Notes under the pieces: model-generated | Seen by the model: only the letters and a program-made list of their open reading frames with translations | Told to the model about the DNA's origin: nothing | Database searches by the model: none | Made by a program: the position numbers and the translations under genes | DNA from: an uncultured Pseudomonadota bacterium | GTDB taxonomy: Bacteria; Pseudomonadota; Gammaproteobacteria; Burkholderiales; SCOH01 | NCBI GenBank assembly: GCA_937863215.1 | Contig: CALMFQ010000310.1 | Location: forward strand, 1-15,666 | Direction: 5' to 3' | DNA length: 15,666 nucleotides | In this document: piece by piece, positions 1 to 6,249 of the stretch | Layout: the number at the start of each line of letters is the position of its first letter | Numbering within the stretch: position 1 is the stretch's first letter

Positions 1-42
1 CTCGAAAGCTCGCCTATCTAAAGATATGTCTCGCTTGACCAG

Positions 43-68
43 CCACTTGGCGGCTTGCCGCCTAGTGG
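43..68. repeat. Strong inverted repeat (possible terminator hairpin or protein-binding dyad)
   Basis: CCACT-T-GGCGGC is followed, after TT, by GCCGCC-T-AGTGG. The arms pair fully apart from one T:T mismatch; as RNA it would fold as a GC-rich stem closed by a CTTG tetraloop. Neither side has a run of T, so a classic Rho-independent terminator is not supported. It lies about 180-205 bases before the predicted sigma-54 transcription start, so an upstream activator site is an alternative. The repeat is plain in the sequence; its role is inference. Confidence 0.6.
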
Positions 69-77
69 AATGGCCAT

Positions 78-89
78 GCAGAGCTCTGC
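78..89. repeat. Perfect 12-base palindrome
   Basis: GCAGAGCTCTGC is its own reverse complement. It lies 10 bases right of the inverted repeat at 43-68 and about 160-170 bases before the predicted sigma-54 start. That is a plausible distance for an enhancer-binding-protein site, but one palindrome of this length can also arise by chance. Confidence 0.35.
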
Positions 90-221
90 GCGCCGGGCTC
101 CTTGCACTTCATCCCGCTCGCCGAATAAATCAGCGCTTCCTTAGTCTCTGTTGACATGACTTTTACAGATCGCTCCTTTCTGCTGGTGAATCCGCTCCAG
201 GGAAGTAAGGTGCGCGCCACT

Positions 222-237
222 TGGTGGGCTGTTTGCA
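222..237 (+). promoter_or_regulatory. Candidate sigma-54 (RpoN) -24/-12 promoter
   Basis: TGGTGGGCTGTTTGCA has GG at 223-224 and GC at 235-236 with the required 10-base gap. It matches TGG, the following G and TTGCA of the RpoN consensus, and misses at three central -24 positions. The predicted start is near base 248, giving a leader of about 260 bases before the first gene. Exosortase A systems commonly carry a PrsK/PrsR two-component pair whose regulator is a sigma-54 activator, which fits this element. No such regulator is visible in the window. Confidence 0.45.
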
Positions 238-405
238 ACAACAGTAGTAGTTTCTTGCCAAACCCGGTTGTATTTGGTTTTGCGTATATATTATGCCGCT
301 GACGCAAGCAGCTCCAGGACGGCTGTTGCAAGGTGGATTCTGTAATCTGGCGTTATGTATCCGAATCTATGTGTAAATCGACTTATATTCGAAATTACGA
401 ATGAA

Positions 406-434
406 TTGCCGGTGTGTGTGTTCGTGATGATATT
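406..434 (+). promoter_or_regulatory. Weak sigma-70-like promoter
   Basis: TTGCCG (406-411) and GATATT (429-434) are separated by 17 bases and each matches four of six consensus positions. The spacer begins with a short GT tract (412-420). Transcription would start near 441, leaving a leader of about 67 bases. This could be a housekeeping promoter beside the sigma-54 candidate, but matches this weak are frequent in AT-rich DNA. Confidence 0.2.
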
Positions 435-497
435 GTGCTAGAGTTTCGGGCTGTATATGTGTTCGGGCTGCAGCTTGATCTGCGTCTATTGAAATTC

Positions 498-504
498 GGA
501 GGGG
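498..504 (+). promoter_or_regulatory. Ribosome binding site of the export lipoprotein gene
   Basis: GGAGGGG lies three bases before the ATG at 508 (five from the GGAGG core). It is the strongest Shine-Dalgarno sequence in the window and fixes the start of the first gene of the operon. Confidence 0.7.
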
Positions 505-507
505 AAT

Positions 508-1116
508 ATGTATTCGTTGATGAGAGGGTTCCTGATCACTCTGTGCGCGATCTTGCTTGCCGCATGCGGTACGACATATCCCCCTTACAAGGATGACGGC
601 CAGACTGCACCGGCGCGGGATTATCTGATCGGCCCGGGCGATGGCCTGAATATCCAGGTATGGCGCAATCCGGAAGTTTCGACTTCGGTAACGGTGCGCC
701 CGGACGGCAAGATCACCACACCGCTGGTCGAGGATGTGGTTGCCAATGGCAGAACGCCGACGCAACTGGCGCGCGATATCGAAAAACGCCTGTCGAAATA
801 TATTCAGGAGCCGATCGTTACCGTCATGGTTTCCGGTTTTACCGGGCCTTACACCGAGCAGATTCGCGTGATCGGCCAGGCTGCCAAGCCGCAGGCATTG
901 CCATATCGTCAGAATATGAGTCTGCTGGATGTGATGATCGCGGTTGGCGGTATTACCGATTTTGCCGATGGCAATCACGCCAGCATTCTGCGTATGCATG
1001 GTGGCCGCCAGCAGTTCACCGTGCGTCTGGAAGACTTGGTCAAGGGCGGCAATCTGGCAGCAAACGTCGAAATGCGCCCCGGCGATATCCTGATCATTCC
1101 CGAGAGCTGGTTCTGA
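508..1116 (+). CDS. Exopolysaccharide export lipoprotein (short Wza-like OPX protein)
   Basis: Outer-membrane polysaccharide export protein of the XrtA/PEP-CTERM locus type, 202 aa. Residues 1-19 are a hydrophobic signal ending in the lipobox LAAC with Cys20, so a lipidated, membrane-anchored protein is predicted. Residues about 36-110 (YLIGPGD, then VTVRPDGKIT) are the poly-export domain, and about 117-168 form an SLBB-like domain (IRVIGQ, MSLLDVMIAVGG). The protein ends soon after RPGDILIIP. E. coli Wza is about 380 aa with more SLBB repeats and a C-terminal amphipathic helix that crosses the outer membrane; none of that is present here. It therefore probably cannot form its own outer-membrane channel. 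The start is set by the GGAGGGG site just upstream. It is followed after 39 bases by the chain-length gene. Family assignment is firm; dependence on a separate porin is inference. Confidence 0.93.
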   Translation: MYSLMRGFLITLCAILLAACGTTYPPYKDDGQTAPARDYLIGPGDGLNIQVWRNPEVSTSVTVRPDGKITTPLVEDVVANGRTPTQLARDIEKRLSKYIQEPIVTVMVSGFTGPYTEQIRVIGQAAKPQALPYRQNMSLLDVMIAVGGITDFADGNHASILRMHGGRQQFTVRLEDLVKGGNLAANVEMRPGDILIIPESWF

Positions 1117-1155
1117 GACCTATCGGCACCCAAGAGTTTAGGAGTCTGACTTTTC

Positions 1156-2697
1156 ATGGCTGATATTGTCTCCCAAGTACTGGCGTTTCTTCGCGCCGCC
1201 TGGAACTATCGCTGGTATGGCCTTGGTCTGGCGTGGATCGCGGCAATCTGTGGCTGGGCCTTCGTGACCACCATGCCGGATCGTTACGAGGCGTCGGCAC
1301 GCGTTTATGTCGATACGCAAAGCATTTTGCGTCCGTTGATGAACGGTATCGCGGTACAGCCCAACGTTGACCAGCAGATATCGATCATGAGCCGTACGCT
1401 GATCAGCCGGCCGAATCTGGAAAAGGTCGTGCGCATGGCCGATCTGGATCTGAAAATCAAGACTCAGGATGAAAAGGAAGCACTGCTCGACCGTCTGGCC
1501 AAGCGCATCGAGATCCGTGGGGCCGGCCGCGACAACCTGTTCGAAATCTCGTTTCAGGATGCCAAGCCGGAGTCTGCACGGAATGTGGTCCAGGCATTGC
1601 TGACGCTGTTTGTCGAGGGCAGTCTGGGCGACAAGCGCAAGGATGCGGATTCGACCCGTCGCTTCCTCGACGAGCAGATCAAGGCCTATGAGCAGCGTCT
1701 GCAGCAGGCCGAGAATGCGGTGAAGGATTTCAAGCGCCAGCATATCGGCCAGATGCCGGAAGACGGCAAGGATTACTACAGCCAGCTGCAGGCCGTCGCA
1801 ACCGCGCTGAATCAGGCCAAGCTCGAATTGTCGGAAGCGCAGAAGTCGCGCGATGCGATCAAGTCGCAGATTTCCGGCGACGAGTTGGTGGTGATCGCGC
1901 CGAATGAAGATACACAGGGCGTAAATCCGGAGCTGGACGCGCGTATCAATGTGCTGAAAAAGAATCTCGACGGTATGCGCCTGAATTATACCGAGCAGCA
2001 TCCGGATATCGTTGCCACAAAACGTATCATCGATCAGCTGGAAGAGCAGCGGCGTCAGGAGGCCAAGCAGCGCAAGCCTGCCAGTTACGGTGGCGGCGGC
2101 AATACGGCGATGCAGCAGTTGCGCGTGGCGCTGGCCGATCAGGAAGCCAAAGTGGCGGCCCTGAACGCCAGGGTCAACGAATACACTGCGCGTTTCAATG
2201 CGCAGAAGGCCGCGGCCAATTCCATTCCGCAGGTCGAGGCCGACTACACCCAGTTGGTGCGCGATTACGACGTCAACAAGAAGAATTACGAGCAGCTGCT
2301 GGCTCGGCGTGAGTCGGCGCACCTGTCGGGCGAAATGGATGCCAGTGCCAACGTGGTCGATTTTCGCGTAATCGATCCGCCGCGCGTGCCTGCTGCACCC
2401 GCTGCACCCAACCGCCCGATGCTGATGTCCGGTGTGCTGCTTGCCAGTGTGCTGGCGGGGGCTGCGTTGGCATTCCTGTTGAGTCAGTTGCGCCCGACTT
2501 TCAATAGCCGCAGGGAGTTGCGCGATGTGACCGGCCTGCCGGTACTGGGTGTGGTTTCGATGATCTGGACTCCTGCGCAGAAAAAGCACCAGCGTAAAGG
2601 GCTGCTGATGTTCAGTGGCGGTGTTGCCGGCCTGTTGTTTGCCTATGGTGGCGCCATGGTGTTGATTGCGTGGTTGCCGAAGCATTTGCTGGGGTAA
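1156..2697 (+). CDS. XrtA-system polysaccharide chain-length determinant (Wzz/GNVR family)
   Basis: Inner-membrane polysaccharide co-polymerase, 513 aa, matching the PEP-CTERM-locus subfamily (TIGR03007-like, usually about 500 aa). A first membrane segment lies at residues about 22-38, followed by a Wzz-type region (RYEASARVYVDT). Long periplasmic coiled coils run from about 163-240 and 285-350. The GNVR-like end has a Pro-rich stretch (408-421) before a second membrane segment at about 421-443, and a third hydrophobic segment at about 486-506 ends the protein, a trait of this subfamily. It should set polymer length together with the kinase encoded next and link the inner-membrane machinery to the export lipoprotein. 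AGGAG at 1140-1144 precedes the ATG by 11 bases. No kinase domain is fused to it, so kinase and co-polymerase are separate polypeptides, as is usual in Proteobacteria of this locus type. Confidence 0.93.
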   Translation: MADIVSQVLAFLRAAWNYRWYGLGLAWIAAICGWAFVTTMPDRYEASARVYVDTQSILRPLMNGIAVQPNVDQQISIMSRTLISRPNLEKVVRMADLDLKIKTQDEKEALLDRLAKRIEIRGAGRDNLFEISFQDAKPESARNVVQALLTLFVEGSLGDKRKDADSTRRFLDEQIKAYEQRLQQAENAVKDFKRQHIGQMPEDGKDYYSQLQAVATALNQAKLELSEAQKSRDAIKSQISGDELVVIAPNEDTQGVNPELDARINVLKKNLDGMRLNYTEQHPDIVATKRIIDQLEEQRRQEAKQRKPASYGGGGNTAMQQLRVALADQEAKVAALNARVNEYTARFNAQKAAANSIPQVEADYTQLVRDYDVNKKNYEQLLARRESAHLSGEMDASANVVDFRVIDPPRVPAAPAAPNRPMLMSGVLLASVLAGAALAFLLSQLRPTFNSRRELRDVTGLPVLGVVSMIWTPAQKKHQRKGLLMFSGGVAGLLFAYGGAMVLIAWLPKHLLG

Positions 2698-2720
2698 GAA
2701 CGATGATCCGATTATTTGCT

Positions 2721-2727
2721 GCAGGGG
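2721..2727 (+). promoter_or_regulatory. Ribosome binding site choosing the GTG start of the kinase
   Basis: GCAGGGG lies six bases before the GTG at 2734. The in-frame TTG at 2716 lies upstream of this site and has no comparable sequence before it. The GTG start also gives the family's usual N-terminus, M-S-L-I-E-K-A-V. Confidence 0.6.
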
Positions 2728-2733
2728 TTGCCC

Positions 2734-3657
2734 GTGAGTCTGATTGAAAAAGCGGTAAACAAGATGGGCCAGACCGCCGCCGCACCGTCGGCGCCTGTTG
2801 CCGAGAGTGGTGCCGGGCCCGTAGTGGCCAGGGAGGCCGTGGCGCCTGTTGCGGTGCACGCAGCCGCTGCGCCGGTAGCACCGCGTGCCCGTGGCGATGG
2901 CGGCAGCAAGCAGATTCAGATCGATCTGGAGCGCCTGGCTTCGCTTGGCTATGTTACTCCCGATACGGAAAAGACCATGCTCGCGGAAGAGTTCCGCGTC
3001 ATCAAGCGGCCGCTGATCACCAACGTTACTGCAGCCGATGCCCAGGATCGCCATCGCAACCTGATCATGGTGACCAGCTCGCTGCCAGCGGAGGGCAAGA
3101 GCTTCTGCGCCCTGAATCTGGCGCTGAGTATTGCCATGGAGCGCGATACCACCGTGATGCTGGTGGATGCCGACGTGGCCAAGCCGTCGGTGTTGAACAA
3201 TCTGGGATTGCGTGCCGAACGCGGATTGATGGACATGTTGCTGGACCCGACTGTTCAGGTTGGCGATGTGCTCCTCAAAACCAATATCGACAAGTTCAGC
3301 ATCCTGCCTGCCGGCCGGCGTCACAAGCATTCCACCGAATTGCTGGCGAGCGAGAGCATGGTGCAGCTGCTGGACGAGATCGCTACCCGCTACCCCGATC
3401 GCATTGTGATCTTCGATTCGCCACCATTGCTGGTAACGTCGGAGGCACGCGAACTGGCTGCGCACATGGGGCAGATTGTCATGGTGGTGGAGGCCGGCAG
3501 AACCTCGCAGGAGGCGGTGGCCGAGTCATTGCGTTATATCGAGGGCTGCGACATCGTCAATCTGCTGATGAACAAGTCCGACTCGTTGCATGGAGAAGGT
3601 TATGGCGGCTATGGCTACGGCTATGGCTATGGACATAATCAGCGGACGTCGTCCTGA
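2734..3657 (+). CDS. XrtA-associated tyrosine autokinase (BY-kinase)
   Basis: Cytoplasmic bacterial tyrosine kinase, 307 aa from the GTG start, which partners the Wzz-like protein and controls polymer assembly by autophosphorylation. Residues about 14-55 are an Ala/Pro/Val-rich linker. The catalytic domain shows a Walker A loop (SSLPAEGKS, 115-123), Walker A' (VMLVDADV, Asp145 and Asp147) and Walker B (IVIFDSPP, Asp228). A C-terminal tail has five tyrosines alternating with glycine (290, 293, 295, 297, 299), the usual autophosphorylation cluster. The frame extends upstream to a TTG at 2716, but MSLIEKAV is the typical family start and GCAGGGG lies just before the GTG. It sits 36 bases after the chain-length gene. 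Dephosphorylation would need a phosphatase, and none is seen here. Assignment is firm. Confidence 0.93.
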   Translation: MSLIEKAVNKMGQTAAAPSAPVAESGAGPVVAREAVAPVAVHAAAAPVAPRARGDGGSKQIQIDLERLASLGYVTPDTEKTMLAEEFRVIKRPLITNVTAADAQDRHRNLIMVTSSLPAEGKSFCALNLALSIAMERDTTVMLVDADVAKPSVLNNLGLRAERGLMDMLLDPTVQVGDVLLKTNIDKFSILPAGRRHKHSTELLASESMVQLLDEIATRYPDRIVIFDSPPLLVTSEARELAAHMGQIVMVVEAGRTSQEAVAESLRYIEGCDIVNLLMNKSDSLHGEGYGGYGYGYGYGHNQRTSS

Positions 3658-3695
3658 GCCATCCGGCAGCGGGCCTTGCAGGGAACCTGTCTCAT

Positions 3696-5207
3696 ATGAA
3701 CATGCTGGTTCGACTATTGTGGGTCGGTTGTGGTGTTGGAGTCTCGACATCGGGGCTCGCAGCAGAATGGAGCTCGGTTTTTACCGTTCCCGTCAGTGTC
3801 GGCTATACCGACAATGCCAATCTGGCTGCCGGTGACAAAAAGCAGGACGAATCGTTCTGGCGGATTGCTCCGGGTTTTGGCCTGTCGGCCAAGGCTCCGC
3901 ACTGGAACGCTTCGGTAGGATATGCGTACTCGCTGGAGCAAAGGTCCGGCGATGCGAGCCATCACGACAATCAGCATCTGTCGGCCCAGTTTGACTCGGA
4001 AGTTGCCAGCAACCTGTTGTTTCTGGATGCCAATGCAACCATTTCCCAGCAGCGCGAGAACGTGCTGGATGCGGCGGGTTTCAGCGGACAGAATCTGCGC
4101 GATGTCTATTCATGGACGGTGCGCCCGGCGTTGCGGCACCAGTTTGCCAATGCTTCGCGTGCCGAGGTGGCTGTTGCGGAATACGGGGTCAGTTCTTCCG
4201 GTTCGAACCACGCAGGCGATGGTATGGGTGAGCGAGTCAATGCCGGCATTTCCTCCGGTGGCATGCTGGATGCCTTGCGGCTGGACTTGTCGGGAAACGA
4301 TGACCGCTTTCGCTATGACCAGCCTGTTGCTGCCGCGGCTGCGAACGAAACCCACTCGCAGTCGGCCGCGCTGAGCGCCACGCTGACTGTTTCGCCCCGT
4401 GTCACCCCGTATGCTTCCTACGGATATGAGCGGTACTATGACACGGTCGCGTCGGCCCGGCCCAGCCAGACTTACTGGCGCGCCGGCACGATGTGGGTAC
4501 CATCGGCCCGGACCAATCTCGATGCGAACTATGGCAAGCGTTTTTCCGGTGAAACCTGGGCGTTCAATTTCCGCCACAATATGCGCAGATTCAACTGGAG
4601 TCTTGCATACGTTCAGGATGTCCGGACCGGCCGGCAGGATTTTGTCAATCCGGAATCGCTGGCCATATTCAATAGCCTCAACGATAACACCAGCCTGAAG
4701 GCGGCTGTGCCCGACGCTGCTGCGCGTGCTGCCCTGGTCGGCCTGCTGATGCAAAGTCAGGGATTGGCCCCGATAACGGTTCTGGCAGACCGGCGTTATC
4801 TGGACCGCAGTCTTACCTCCAATCTTGCGTATTCGACCGCCAAGAGCAACTCATCGTTGACCGTCTATTGGCGCGATTCCGATGCCAACAAGGTTTCGCT
4901 GCCGTGGGGCGGGGGCAATCCGGCTGGTGCCGGTGAGCATATCCGGCAGAAAGGTGCCGGTTTGAACTGGGGCTATCGCCTCGGGGTCAATACCTCGCTG
5001 TCTGCAGGGCTGGGTGGCAATATCGAGCAGGAGCCGGCGTCCGGTGTCGAGAATCGCAATACCTATGGGCGGCTTGGCCTGTCGTATGTGCTGGGGCGCC
5101 ATGTGTCCGGAACTGCTGAATTTCGTCGCAACGACAGACGAGCCGACGATTCGAGCCGGGACTATACGGAAAACTCGATACTGCTGTCGCTGGTCGGCAC
5201 CTTTTAA
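3696..5207 (+). CDS. Exosortase-system outer-membrane beta-barrel protein (TIGR03016-like)
   Basis: Predicted outer-membrane protein of 503 aa. A signal peptide with a short hydrophobic core (residues 4-21) ends near GLAA, with cleavage around 22-24. The mature part has the alternating polar/aromatic pattern of amphipathic beta strands (for example YGYERYYDT, YWRAGTMWV) and ends in LVGTF; a terminal Phe is the classic outer-membrane insertion signal. Order, size and position between the kinase and the ExeA-like ATPase match the PEP-CTERM-system-associated outer-membrane family TIGR03016. Its biochemical role is not established as far as I know. About 480 mature residues is enough for a large barrel, so it is a candidate porin for polymer exit beside the short export lipoprotein; that role is inference. 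A weak site (GGGA, 3681-3684) precedes the ATG; an ATG two codons further in (3702) is possible. Confidence 0.85.
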   Translation: MNMLVRLLWVGCGVGVSTSGLAAEWSSVFTVPVSVGYTDNANLAAGDKKQDESFWRIAPGFGLSAKAPHWNASVGYAYSLEQRSGDASHHDNQHLSAQFDSEVASNLLFLDANATISQQRENVLDAAGFSGQNLRDVYSWTVRPALRHQFANASRAEVAVAEYGVSSSGSNHAGDGMGERVNAGISSGGMLDALRLDLSGNDDRFRYDQPVAAAAANETHSQSAALSATLTVSPRVTPYASYGYERYYDTVASARPSQTYWRAGTMWVPSARTNLDANYGKRFSGETWAFNFRHNMRRFNWSLAYVQDVRTGRQDFVNPESLAIFNSLNDNTSLKAAVPDAAARAALVGLLMQSQGLAPITVLADRRYLDRSLTSNLAYSTAKSNSSLTVYWRDSDANKVSLPWGGGNPAGAGEHIRQKGAGLNWGYRLGVNTSLSAGLGGNIEQEPASGVENRNTYGRLGLSYVLGRHVSGTAEFRRNDRRADDSSRDYTENSILLSLVGTF

Positions 5208-5225
5208 CCCGTTAATCGAATTGTC

Positions 5226-6227
5226 ATGTACGAGTCCTACTACAATCTCCGTGCCAAACCGTTCCAGCTGACTCCCGACCCGAGCTTCTTTTTCGGCAGC
5301 AAGGGCCACAAGCGGGCCATGTCGTATCTGGAGTATGGCTTGCATCAGGCAGAGGGGTTCATTGTCGTCACCGGTGAAATCGGTGCCGGCAAGACCACGC
5401 TGGTGCGCAATCTGCTGCGCAAGCTGCCGACCGACGGGATCGTTGCCGCGCATCTGGTTTCGACCCAGCTCGACTCCGATGACATTCTGCGCATGATCGG
5501 TGCGGCGTTTGGCCTGGATCGTCTGGACGGCAACAAGGTACAGGTGTTGCAACGGATCGAAGCGTTTCTGCGCGACTGTGCGGCGCGGCAGCAACGCGCC
5601 CTGCTGATCGTTGACGAAGCGCAGAATCTGACTGCCAAGGCGGTGGAAGAGTTGCGCATGCTGTCGAATTTCCAGGTTGGCGAAAAGCCGCTATTGCAGA
5701 GTTTCCTGCTGGGGCAGCCGGAGTTCCGCGATACCCTGCGTGGCGAAGACTTGTTGCAATTGCGCCAGCGTGTGATTGCGTCGTATCACCTGGGGGCGAT
5801 GGACGAAACGGAAACCCGCCACTATATCGAGCACCGGATGCAACTGGCCGGCTGGAGCGGTGCGCCGATGTTCACCGATGCGGCATACGAGGAGATCCAT
5901 CGCTTTGCCCGTGGTATTCCGCGCATGATCAACACGCTGGCGGATCGCCTGCTGCTGATGGGGTATCTGGACGATCTGCAGCAAATCGATGCGCCGCAGG
6001 TGGTGCAGGTGGTGGATGAGATGCGCCAGGAAATGGCGTTTGTCGATCCCGAGGATCTGATCCAGCCGGTCAAATCGCATTCGCGCGTCAACATGAACAC
6101 CCAGTTGCAGGTTGAATTGTTCGAAGAGCGGTTGACGCGGGTGGAAGAGTCGGTCGGCAATGTGCTGCGGCTTGCGCGCCAGGTGCTGGATCTGGCGACC
6201 AGCAAGCGCCCTGGCGGCAAGAACTGA
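5226..6227 (+). CDS. XrtA-associated ATPase (ExeA/GspA-like AAA family)
   Basis: Cytoplasmic AAA ATPase, 333 aa, resembling the TIGR03015 family that accompanies exosortase A. The N-terminus MYESYYNLRAKPFQLTPDP is the family signature. Walker A is GEIGAGKTT (50-58) and Walker B LLIVDEAQ (126-133). Later segments around QSFLLGQPEF and RGIPRMINTLADRLLL fit the sensor regions. ExeA/GspA of type II secretion (about 550 aa) has an added membrane segment and peptidoglycan-binding domain; neither is visible here, and the C-terminal 40 or so residues look helical. It presumably supplies energy or assembly control for envelope steps of the locus, but no substrate is known. No Shine-Dalgarno sequence is seen before the ATG; the start is chosen on the conserved N-terminus. 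It lies 18 bases after the beta-barrel gene. Confidence 0.9.
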   Translation: MYESYYNLRAKPFQLTPDPSFFFGSKGHKRAMSYLEYGLHQAEGFIVVTGEIGAGKTTLVRNLLRKLPTDGIVAAHLVSTQLDSDDILRMIGAAFGLDRLDGNKVQVLQRIEAFLRDCAARQQRALLIVDEAQNLTAKAVEELRMLSNFQVGEKPLLQSFLLGQPEFRDTLRGEDLLQLRQRVIASYHLGAMDETETRHYIEHRMQLAGWSGAPMFTDAAYEEIHRFARGIPRMINTLADRLLLMGYLDDLQQIDAPQVVQVVDEMRQEMAFVDPEDLIQPVKSHSRVNMNTQLQVELFEERLTRVEESVGNVLRLARQVLDLATSKRPGGKN

Positions 6228-6235
6228 ATCCGGCT

Positions 6236-6243
6236 GGGTGAGA
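6236..6243 (+). promoter_or_regulatory. Ribosome binding site fixing the deacetylase start
   Basis: GGGTGAGA lies six bases before the ATG at 6250. The longer frame, which opens at an ATG at 6160 inside the ATPase gene, would add 30 residues (including MCCGLRARCW) that do not look like this family. Confidence 0.6.
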
Positions 6244-6249
6244 CCGAGC

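Larger units (their letters stand above)
1..507. other. Non-coding control region upstream of the exopolysaccharide operon
   Basis: No convincing gene is seen in these 507 bases. The stretch is visibly more AT-rich than the genes to its right, especially from about 240 to 500. It contains an inverted repeat at 43-68, a palindrome at 78-89, a sigma-54-like element at 222-237, an AACC-C-GGTT dyad at 261-269 inside a CCAAA/TTTGG stem (258-277), a small ATTCG/CGAAT dyad at 387-402 and a weak sigma-70-like pair at 406-434. Minus-strand reading frames here (up to 89 codons over 62-331) match no family I recognise. The upstream neighbour is not in the window, so I cannot say whether the region lies between divergent or tandem genes. 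Confidence 0.7.

Noticed and set aside
62..331. Minus-strand frame of 89 codons, or a 31-codon version starting at 157
   Set aside because: There is an AAGGAG-like sequence before the ATG at 157, but the spacing is about 15 bases. The peptide matches nothing I know and its end runs into the inverted repeat at 43-68. Not enough to call a gene.
255..335. Fragments resembling the c-di-GMP (GEMM) riboswitch, such as CCAAACC and GACGCAAGC
   Set aside because: The rest of the conserved core, the GNRA loop and its receptor, and the pairing helices are not present. The resemblance is limited to short strings.
367..999. Minus-strand frame of 210 codons opposite the export lipoprotein gene
   Set aside because: It is a shadow of the well-supported lipoprotein gene and its control region, with a His/Arg/Gln-rich translation and no domain.
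1138..3465. Very long minus-strand open frame (775 codons) opposite the chain-length and kinase genes
   Set aside because: The + strand genes have clear family motifs. The antisense frame follows from rare TTA, CTA and TCA codons in those genes, and its translation is low-complexity, rich in Arg, Gln and His, without a recognisable domain.
6160..6249. Upstream extension of the deacetylase to ATG 6160
   Set aside because: The added residues overlap the ATPase gene, look unlike the family, and the ATG at 6250 has its own ribosome site and begins the expected MRNAMTIDVEDYF.
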